From OCS116 cluster bacterium (GTDB lineage Bacteria > Pseudomonadota > Alphaproteobacteria > Rhizobiales > OSC116): DNA of 11,624 bases. Position numbers and translations under genes: made by a program. The stretch spans positions 1 through 11,624 of the forward strand of contig NVUS02000152.1 of the NCBI GenBank assembly GCA_002402005.2, in the 5' to 3' direction. Under the pieces are notes generated by a model that saw nothing but the letters and a program-made list of their open reading frames with translations, had not been told where the DNA came from and searched no databases. This document shows, in pieces, positions 1 through 5,551 of this stretch (its first letter is position 1; each line of letters starts with the position of its first letter).

Positions 1-555
1 CAGCACCATGGTCACACCCATTAAATTATTGGTGGTCACGCCATATTTAAGGCAATGTGCGCCGCCGCTATTCATCGCGATGTTGCCCGCTATGGCACAC
101 GCGAGTTGACTAGATGGGTCGGGAGCATAGAAAAAATCCTGATCCTCGACCGCGCCCGTGACTGAGAGATTGGTCACACCTGTTTGCACACGTATAAAGC
201 GGTTTGCAATGTCAATTTCTAAATGTTGGTTTAGCCGTGCTGTGCCCAAAATGATAGAATCGGCGGTTGGTAATGCGCCACCGGCTAAGGATGTACCCGC
301 GCCGCGCGGCACAACTGGCACGCCAAGCTCGTAACAAGTGCGCATGATGGCGACAACTTCTTGGGTATTGTTGGGTAAAACTACTGCTAAGGGCGGGCAA
401 CGATAGGCACTAAGGCCATCGCATTCATAGGCAATGGTTTCGGCAAGTTCACTAATCACTTCATTATCCGGCAACGCGCGCTCAAGTGCTGCGATGATCT
501 CATCGCGTCGATCTAATATCGCAAGATCTGGCTTTGGCATGGCAATTGTGGACAT
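1..555 (-). CDS. glcD: Glycolate oxidase FAD-binding subunit GlcD (N-terminal 185 residues; cut by window edge)
   Basis: This gene encodes the flavin subunit of the glycolate oxidase complex (GlcDEF), which oxidises glycolate to glyoxylate and passes electrons to the respiratory chain. The 185 visible residues begin with MSTIAMPKPD and continue in frame to the window edge. They show the FAD-binding PCMH fold: PPLAVVLPNNTQEV (about residues 54-67), the pyrophosphate-binding run VVPRGAGTSLAGGALP (81-96), the APDPSS motif (144-149) and the AGNIAMNSGGAHCLKYG block (156-172). All are typical of GlcD. The ATG at 553-555 is preceded by a GGGGAG ribosome site. The missing C-terminus, and any glcE and glcF, would lie to the left. 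It diverges from the IclR-family gene, which is the obvious candidate regulator. D-lactate dehydrogenases share the fold, but the SGGAHCLKYG block and the nearby glcG and glcB favour GlcD. Confidence 0.9.
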   Translation of the reverse strand, partial: MSTIAMPKPDLAILDRRDEIIAALERALPDNEVISELAETIAYECDGLSAYRCPPLAVVLPNNTQEVVAIMRTCYELGVPVVPRGAGTSLAGGALPTADSIILGTARLNQHLEIDIANRFIRVQTGVTNLSVTGAVEDQDFFYAPDPSSQLACAIAGNIAMNSGGAHCLKYGVTTNNLMGVTMVL

Positions 556-634
556 TCGCTCCCCTATTCATCACGCCCCCGTTTTAGGCGAAACCGGTTC
601 TATTAAAACTAGAACTCTTCTATTTAATCCACCT

Positions 635-662
635 ATAGTAGCAGTATGGGTTAATTTTTCAA
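635..662 (-). promoter_or_regulatory. Predicted sigma-70 promoter of glcD
   Basis: On the minus strand, TTGAAA (657-662) and TACTAT (635-640) are separated by 16 bp, a good match to a housekeeping promoter. Transcription would start near 628 and give a leader of about 70 nt before the glcD ATG. The -35 box is one arm of a perfect inverted repeat, TTTCAA-N5-TTGAAA (657-673), so a bound regulator could block or reposition RNA polymerase. This is a prediction from sequence only. Confidence 0.45.
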
Positions 663-667
663 TTTTT

Positions 668-677
668 TTGAAATATT
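668..677 (+). repeat. Copy 1 of the 10-mer TTGAAATATT, candidate IclR-family operator element
   Basis: TTGAAATATT occurs exactly twice in the glcD-iclR gap, at 668-677 beside the glcD -35 box and at 787-796 just before the iclR ribosome site. This copy is part of the inverted repeat TTTCAA-N5-TTGAAA (657-673) and is followed by TATTTC (682-687), which mirrors GAAATA (670-675). The GAAAT/ATTTC words resemble half-sites known for IclR-family operators. The spacing differs from the classical site, so the assignment is inference. Confidence 0.35.
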
Positions 678-751
678 TTTTTATTTCCGCAATAAATTAT
701 GTAAGATACTGAATATTATAAAAAATTAATTTGTCAAAATTAATTGTAAAA

Positions 752-780
752 TTGACTCTTAAAAAAATATATTGCTATTT
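752..780 (+). promoter_or_regulatory. Predicted promoter of the IclR-family gene
   Basis: TTGACT (752-757) is followed after 17 bp by CTATTT (775-780); shifting by one gives TATTTT with an 18-bp spacer. The spacer is a run of A and T. The second TTGAAATATT copy (787-796) lies directly downstream, around the expected transcription start. This is where an autorepressor would bind. The -10 match is weak. Confidence 0.35.
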
Positions 781-786
781 TGGCAA

Positions 787-796
787 TTGAAATATT
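787..796 (+). repeat. Copy 2 of the 10-mer TTGAAATATT, candidate autoregulatory site
   Basis: This is identical to the 10-mer at 668-677 and in the same orientation. It lies between the predicted iclR promoter and its GGGGGA ribosome site. TATTT (776-780) and AAATA (790-794) form a loose inverted repeat around it. The position suits negative autoregulation, which is common for IclR-family genes. In AT-rich DNA a chance repeat cannot be excluded. Confidence 0.3.
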
Positions 797-823
797 AGTT
801 GAGCACAAAAAAGCGGGGGAAAT

Positions 824-1648
824 ATGGCAGAAAATACCAAGGAAAAACGCCGGCGCGGCCGGCCAAAATCGGTTTGGGCAGAGAGCCATACAACCATAGT
901 GCAAGCTTTGGATCGTGGGTTGATATTGTTGATTGAACTGGCAAAAGCCGACAAAATCAGCTTGACTGAATTGGCTAAAAAAGTCGACTTGCCACCTTCG
1001 ACAGTTCATCGATTGCTCAATACATTGCAAAAACACGAATTTGCCGAATTTGACAAAACCACGCAAGATTGGATGGTCGGGGTTGAGGCATTTCGGATTG
1101 GCAATAGTTTTATGGCGCGGACAAATTTGATTGAAGCGGCGCGGGGCACGATGCAAAACCTGATGCAAGACACCGGCGAGACGGCCAATTTGGGCATTGC
1201 CAGCAATGGCAATGTTATATTTGTCAACCAGATTGAGACCAACCACCCTATACGGGCATTCTTTCCACCGGGCACACGCAGCCATATGCATTCATCGGGC
1301 ATTGGCAAAGCTTTGTTGGCAAACTATTCGGCGGATGAGGTGAAAAAAATCTTAACCGAAAAAGGCCAACCGAGCTTTACGGCCAAAACTTTAACCACGC
1401 CTGAAACCATGTTTGCTGATCTTAATACCATCAGACAGCGGGGCTGGTCGTTGGATGATGAGGAGCGGTATAGTGGCATGCGCTGTGTGGCGGCCACCAT
1501 ATATAACTCACTGTCTGAGCCGATTGCTGGTATTTCAGTGTCAGGCCCGAGCATACGATTTTCGGACACGCGCATTGGCGAATTGGGCCCTAAGGTACAA
1601 CATGCTGCCAATGAGGTGACGCGGTTGATTGGCGGCATAAAGCCCTGA
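824..1648 (+). CDS. IclR-family transcriptional regulator, probable regulator of glycolate oxidase genes
   Basis: A 274-residue one-component DNA-binding regulator. The N-terminus carries a basic run with an AT-hook-like core (RRRGRPKS, residues 9-16). A winged helix-turn-helix follows at about 25-85, with LTELAKKVDLPPSTVHRLLNTL (47-68) as the recognition part. The IclR effector-binding domain runs from about 95 to 270, with the conserved block RSHMHSSGIGKALLA (152-166) and a C-terminal stretch around GISVSGPSIRF. The length is usual for the family. The ATG at 824 has a strong GGGGGA site 4 nt upstream. It diverges from glcD, and IclR regulators beside glyoxylate genes commonly sense glyoxylate or related small acids; BhcR of Paracoccus is one example. 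Control of glcD, and perhaps of maeB and glcB, is inference from position. Repressor or activator cannot be decided here. I see no clear terminator after its stop. Confidence 0.88.
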   Translation: MAENTKEKRRRGRPKSVWAESHTTIVQALDRGLILLIELAKADKISLTELAKKVDLPPSTVHRLLNTLQKHEFAEFDKTTQDWMVGVEAFRIGNSFMARTNLIEAARGTMQNLMQDTGETANLGIASNGNVIFVNQIETNHPIRAFFPPGTRSHMHSSGIGKALLANYSADEVKKILTEKGQPSFTAKTLTTPETMFADLNTIRQRGWSLDDEERYSGMRCVAATIYNSLSEPIAGISVSGPSIRFSDTRIGELGPKVQHAANEVTRLIGGIKP

Positions 1649-1712
1649 TTTAGGCGGTTGCGAGCTGGACCATATTTGAACCCTATTTGCCATAGAAACA
1701 CGTATAAATATA

Positions 1713-1740
1713 TTGACATCTTTTGAATGTCTCCTATCTT
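1713..1740 (+). promoter_or_regulatory. Strong predicted promoter of maeB
   Basis: A perfect -35 box, TTGACA (1713-1718), is followed after 16 bp by TATCTT (1735-1740). Transcription would begin near 1747 and give a leader of about 40 nt. A perfect inverted repeat, GACAT-N7-ATGTC (1715-1731), overlaps the -35 box and the spacer and is a candidate operator. The malic enzyme therefore probably has its own transcription start and does not depend on read-through from iclR. Confidence 0.5.
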
Positions 1741-1784
1741 GATGCGAATAATTTATCGGATTTTTACAGAAATTGGGGTGTATA

Positions 1785-4076
1785 ATGACCGAAAAATCAA
1801 AAGAAAAACAAGCGCTTGATCAAGCTGCTTTACATTTTCATCAATTTCCAAAACCTGGCAAGTTGGAAATTACCGCAACCAAACCATTGGGCAACCAGCG
1901 CGATTTGGCGTTGGCTTACTCGCCAGGTGTGGCCGCGCCTTGTTTGGAGATTGAGAAAGAGCCATTAAAGGCGGCTGACTATACAGCGCGTGGCAATTTG
2001 GTGGCAGTTATCTCAAACGGCACAGCGGTTTTGGGTTTGGGCGCGATTGGCGCTTTGGCCTCAAAACCGGTGATGGAAGGCAAAGCCGTTCTGTTTAAGA
2101 AATTTGCCGGCATTGATGTATTTGACATTGAAATTGATGAGCTAAACCCGGATAAATTTATCGACACTGTGGCCTCGTTAGAGCCGACATTTGGCGGTAT
2201 AAATTTAGAAGATATCAAGGCGCCTGAATGTTTTTACATTGAAGAAGAATTGCGCAAACGGACGAAAATTCCGGTGTTTCATGATGACCAACATGGCACG
2301 GCGATTATTGTCGGCGCGGCGGTGATTAACGCCTTGCATCTTAAAGATAAAAAAATTGAAGATGTGCAAATTGTGGCTTCGGGCGCAGGTGCTGCAGCAA
2401 TTGCTTGTTTGAATTTACTGGTGTCGTTGGGCGCGAAACGCAGCAACATCTTGATTACCGATAGTAAGGGTGTGGTTTATAAAGGCCGTAATTCCAACCT
2501 AAATAAGTGGAAAGGTGCTTATGAGCGCGATACACCGCATCGTACTTTAGAAGATTGTATGGATGGCGCGGATATATTTTTGGGCTTGAGCAAAGCTGGT
2601 ATTTTAGAACCGCATATGTTGAAAAAAATGGCCAAAAACCCGTTGATTTTGGCACTGTCCAACCCGACGCCTGAAATTATGCCCGACTTGGCGCGTGAAG
2701 TGCGACCAGACTCGATGATTTGCACCGGACGTAGTGATTTTGTCAACCAAGTGAACAACGTATTGTGCTTTCCGTTTTTGTTTCGCGGGGCATTGGATGT
2801 GATGGCCAGCGCCATTAACGAAGAGATGAAAATGGCGGCGGTGCATGCCATTGCGGCCTTAGCGCGCGAACCAATTTTGGACGATAGTGCGGCGTTTGTG
2901 GGTGGTAATGTACCGACCTTTGGGCCTGATTATTTAATTCCCAACCCGTTTGACCCGCGGTTGATTTTACACATAGCACCCGCCGTGGCCAAAGCTGCCG
3001 AAACCACCGGTGTGGCATTGCGGCCACTCGCCGATATGGAGGCATATGTAGCCAAATTGGAGCGGTTTGTATTCCGCTCTGGTATGGTGATGAAGCCGAT
3101 TATTGAGCGTGCCAAACAAGACCCCAAACGGGTGATTTTTGCTGATGGTGAAGATGAGCGGGTATTGCGTGCTGCACAAGTGTTGATTGAAGAAGGCAGT
3201 GCCGTTCCGATGTTAATCGGCCGGCCACAAGTGATTGAAGCGCGGCTCAAACGTTTTGGGCTTAACTTGAAGCTGGGTACTGATATTGAATTCATCAACC
3301 CTGAAGATGACCCGCGTTATCATGAATATGTTGAGCGATTCCATTCTATGGTATTGCGCAAGGGTGTGACACCTGATGCGGCGCGCACCATTGTGCGCAC
3401 CAACACCACGGTGATTGGTGCTTTGGCGGTTGATTGCGGTGATGCTGATGCAATGATTTGCGGTTTGCAAGGCCGTTATATCAAACACATTCGAGACATT
3501 AAATCCATCATTGGGTTGGCGGAAAATGCGCCTGATTATTCGGCAATGTCTCTACTGTTGATTGCCAATAAAGAGCCGATGTTTTTGGCCGATACTTATG
3601 TGACAGATGAGCCGACATGTGATGAGCTTGTCGCTATGGCGGGCGAGGCTGCAGCGCATTTTAAGAATTTTGGCATTGAGCCAAAAGTGGCGATGTTGTC
3701 TTATTCTAACTTTGGCTCTCGCACCAGCAAATCGACCGAGAAAATGAACCGCGCTTACCATAAATTGCGGGCTAAATTCCCGAATATGATGCTTGAGGGT
3801 GAGATGCAGGGTGATGTGGCGTTGAGTGAAATTTATCGCCAGAAGTTAATACCCAATTCAAGTTTGGAGGGCAGTGCTAACTTATTGTTATTCCCCAATT
3901 TGGATGCTTCTAACTTATCGTTGACCTTGTTGAAAGAGGCGACAAATGCTTTGCATGTTGGGCCGATATTGATGGGTACAGCCAAGCCAGCGCATGTGAT
4001 TACGCCGAGTGTGACTACACGTGGATTGGTAAATATTGCTTGTATTGCGGCGGTTGAAGCTTTGCAAAAAGCTTAG
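1785..4076 (+). CDS. maeB: NADP-dependent malic enzyme with C-terminal phosphotransacetylase-like domain
   Basis: This enzyme oxidatively decarboxylates malate to pyruvate and CO2 with reduction of NAD(P)+, in the cytoplasm. The 763 residues match the large two-domain MaeB type. The malic domain contains AYSPGVAAPC (44-53, catalytic Tyr45), EGKAVLFKKFAGID (98-111), the metal-binding LEDIKAPECF (141-150) and HDDQHGT (166-172). A Rossmann dinucleotide domain follows, with VASGAGAAAIACLNLL at about 197-212 and LSNPTPE (291-297). Residues from about 430 onward form the phosphotransacetylase-like domain. In characterised MaeB proteins this domain is not a working transacetylase but mediates control by acetyl-CoA. 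The start is set at ATG 1785 because GGGGTG (1775-1780) lies 4 nt upstream; a TTG at 1773 is in frame but overlaps that site. NADP versus NAD preference is inferred from family only, since rhizobial homologues of both kinds share this architecture. It converges on the LysR gene. Confidence 0.93.
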   Translation: MTEKSKEKQALDQAALHFHQFPKPGKLEITATKPLGNQRDLALAYSPGVAAPCLEIEKEPLKAADYTARGNLVAVISNGTAVLGLGAIGALASKPVMEGKAVLFKKFAGIDVFDIEIDELNPDKFIDTVASLEPTFGGINLEDIKAPECFYIEEELRKRTKIPVFHDDQHGTAIIVGAAVINALHLKDKKIEDVQIVASGAGAAAIACLNLLVSLGAKRSNILITDSKGVVYKGRNSNLNKWKGAYERDTPHRTLEDCMDGADIFLGLSKAGILEPHMLKKMAKNPLILALSNPTPEIMPDLAREVRPDSMICTGRSDFVNQVNNVLCFPFLFRGALDVMASAINEEMKMAAVHAIAALAREPILDDSAAFVGGNVPTFGPDYLIPNPFDPRLILHIAPAVAKAAETTGVALRPLADMEAYVAKLERFVFRSGMVMKPIIERAKQDPKRVIFADGEDERVLRAAQVLIEEGSAVPMLIGRPQVIEARLKRFGLNLKLGTDIEFINPEDDPRYHEYVERFHSMVLRKGVTPDAARTIVRTNTTVIGALAVDCGDADAMICGLQGRYIKHIRDIKSIIGLAENAPDYSAMSLLLIANKEPMFLADTYVTDEPTCDELVAMAGEAAAHFKNFGIEPKVAMLSYSNFGSRTSKSTEKMNRAYHKLRAKFPNMMLEGEMQGDVALSEIYRQKLIPNSSLEGSANLLLFPNLDASNLSLTLLKEATNALHVGPILMGTAKPAHVITPSVTTRGLVNIACIAAVEALQKA

Positions 4077-4089
4077 GCCTAAACAAAAA

Positions 4090-4983
4090 TCATGAAAGGC
4101 GTTCAAGCGTGGGTTTGAGCGCCTTTTGTATGTAATGAGCAAAGCTGGTGACTGCGGCAGGAATGATTTCGGCATGAGGCCAAACCGCATAAATGCCGAC
4201 ATTGGCCGAGCCTTCATATTGTGGCAGGATGCGTTGCAATTGGCCGGCATCGAGCTCGTCGGCAATGTCCCACAAGGAGCGCAAGGCAATGCCACTGCCG
4301 GTGATGGCAAGCTCGCGCACAATCTCGCTGGAATTGGTGCTGATTAGGCTTTTACCGCCGGTGACCACTTCGCCCTCTGGCCCGGCCAAACGCCAGGGCA
4401 TTTGGTCATTGGTGGCCAGAAGGTGATGGTGATGCAAATCGGTAATGGTCTGAGGTTCACCTCGGGCTTTGATGTATGAGGGCGCAGCACAGAGGATGCG
4501 GTCATTTGTGCCCAGGCGGACATGATCTAAACCCGGGGTGATTTTGGCGGCAATTCTAATGGCCAAATCGATGCCATCGGCGCGGATGTCGACAAATTTA
4601 TCATTGAGATTAAAATCTAAATCTATCTGCGGATGGGCTTGCATAAAGCCATTGAGCAAAGGGGCAATGTGCAAGCGGCCGAATGAGGTGGGGGCTGAAA
4701 CCCTTAGACGCCCCGCCGGAATGTGCAAAGCACCGGATATTTTGGCCTCGGCGATATGTACCGCTTCGAGGATGTTTTTTACATCTTCGTAAAAACTCTG
4801 CCCGGCTTGGGTGAGCGAGAATTGATGGGTGGTGCGCAAGATAAGTTGCGTGCCCAAGCGCCGCTCTAAATCGGCCAATCGTTTGGACACCATGGCGTTG
4901 GAAATGCGCAATTTACGCCCCGCACCTGACAGGCTAGCTTCTTCGACAATATTTCTATAAAGTTCGTATTCGCTGTGGTTCAT
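4090..4983 (-). CDS. LysR-family transcriptional regulator (CrgA-like), candidate regulator of glcG-glcB
   Basis: A 297-residue LysR-type regulator of normal length. The N-terminal winged helix-turn-helix spans about residues 1-60, with ASLSGAGRKLRISNAMVSKR (16-35) as the helix-turn-helix and RLGTQLILRTTHQFSLTQAG (42-61) as the wing and start of the linker helix. Residues 90-295 form the periplasmic-binding-protein-like effector domain, with GRLRVSAPTSFGRLHIAPLL (91-110), which resembles the CrgA-like subgroup. The ATG at 4981-4983 has only a weak AAAGAAA ribosome site. It diverges from glcG-glcB and converges on maeB. LysR genes usually control the divergent neighbour, so glcG-glcB is the likely target. 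A malate- or glyoxylate-related ligand is possible but not shown. Its 3' end overlaps the shared terminator. Confidence 0.88.
   Translation of the reverse strand: MNHSEYELYRNIVEEASLSGAGRKLRISNAMVSKRLADLERRLGTQLILRTTHQFSLTQAGQSFYEDVKNILEAVHIAEAKISGALHIPAGRLRVSAPTSFGRLHIAPLLNGFMQAHPQIDLDFNLNDKFVDIRADGIDLAIRIAAKITPGLDHVRLGTNDRILCAAPSYIKARGEPQTITDLHHHHLLATNDQMPWRLAGPEGEVVTGGKSLISTNSSEIVRELAITGSGIALRSLWDIADELDAGQLQRILPQYEGSANVGIYAVWPHAEIIPAAVTSFAHYIQKALKPTLERLS
4095..4126. terminator. Hairpin terminator shared by maeB and the LysR gene
   Basis: Arms AAAGGCGTTCAA (4095-4106) and TTGAGCGCCTTT (4115-4126) pair over 12 bp with one G-T wobble and an 8-nt loop. Read on the minus strand, the stem is followed by a T-rich stretch (complement of 4081-4090), so it should end lysR transcripts well. 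On the plus strand the trailing T run is only about 4 nt, so termination of maeB may be weaker. The hairpin lies inside the last codons of the LysR gene. Confidence 0.6.
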
Positions 4984-4994
4984 TTTCTTTATAC

Positions 4995-5009
4995 CGAAAA
5001 CAGTTTTCG
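4995..5009. promoter_or_regulatory. Perfect inverted repeat CGAAAA-CAG-TTTTCG in the lysR-glcG gap
   Basis: A perfect 6-bp dyad with a 3-nt centre lies 12 bp upstream of the lysR start codon. It is the cleanest palindrome in this 123-bp divergent gap and is placed where an autoregulating LysR protein could bind. Further dyads lie closer to glcG: ATCTAG (5019-5024) with CTAGAT (5044-5049), and GCGG-N7-CCGC (5074-5088). None has been tested, and which one is the operator is unknown. Confidence 0.4.
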
Positions 5010-5106
5010 TTATTTACTATCTAGCAAAATACCAATGGATGGTCTAGATTCAAGTTAATGATTCATAAAATAGGCGGCATATGACCGCGATATAGGGGAT
5101 AAATTA

Positions 5107-5535
5107 ATGAAAAGAATTTCACTTGAAGCAGCCAATACCATCATTGCAGCGGCCCTGAAAAAAGGTGCTGAATTGGGTTTAAACCCCTTGTCAGTTTCGG
5201 TTTTAGATGCTGGCGGCAACCCGATTGCATTCCAACGCCAAGATGGCGCTTCAAATTCGCGTTTTCAAATTGCATCTGGCAAAGCAGCGGGTGCTTTGGC
5301 ATTGGGCGTATCCTCACGTAGCATTGAAAAAATGGCCATTGACCGCCCACATTTTATTGGGGCATTTGTTAGCCAAACGCCATTTGGGCTTATTCCGGCT
5401 GCTGGTGGTTTGATTGCCAAAGATGCTGATGGCAATATTGTTGGCGCTGTAGGGGTGACCGGTGATACATCTGACAATGATGAATTGTGCACTGTGGCGG
5501 GCATTGAAGCTGCCAATCTAACTGCACAAATGTAA
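5107..5535 (+). CDS. glcG: GlcG/HbpS-family protein
   Basis: A 142-residue single-domain protein of the GlcG/HbpS (haem-degrading or haem-binding domain) family, encoded beside glycolate-use genes in many proteobacteria. Its biochemical role in glycolate metabolism is unknown. Family hallmarks are LSVSVLDAGGNPIAFQRQDGA (28-48), the FQIASGKAAGALALG stretch (53-67), PAAGGLIAKDADGNIVGAVGVTG (97-119) and SDNDELCTVAGIEA (122-135). No signal peptide is visible, so it should be cytoplasmic, unlike the secreted Streptomyces HbpS. The ATG at 5107 has a good AGGGGA site (5094-5099). It is separated from glcB by 16 bp and the two are almost certainly one operon. Family membership is certain. The link to glycolate rests on the surrounding glcB and glcD. 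Confidence 0.87.
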   Translation: MKRISLEAANTIIAAALKKGAELGLNPLSVSVLDAGGNPIAFQRQDGASNSRFQIASGKAAGALALGVSSRSIEKMAIDRPHFIGAFVSQTPFGLIPAAGGLIAKDADGNIVGAVGVTGDTSDNDELCTVAGIEAANLTAQM

Positions 5536-5551
5536 TGAAAGGCTGAAATCT

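Noticed and set aside
661..690. Long T runs in the glcD-iclR gap as a terminator
   Set aside because: The T runs lie in a divergent promoter region with no GC-rich stem and no gene ending there.
740..1291. 183-residue open frame on the minus strand
   Set aside because: It lies opposite the clearly conserved IclR gene, has no family resemblance and covers the promoter gap.
1773..1784. Upstream TTG start for the malic enzyme
   Set aside because: It overlaps the GGGGTG ribosome site that serves ATG 1785, and it adds four residues not expected in the family.
2519..3298. Several 70-122 residue minus-strand frames inside maeB
   Set aside because: They are complementary-strand shadows of a highly conserved enzyme gene, with no ribosome sites or recognisable domains.
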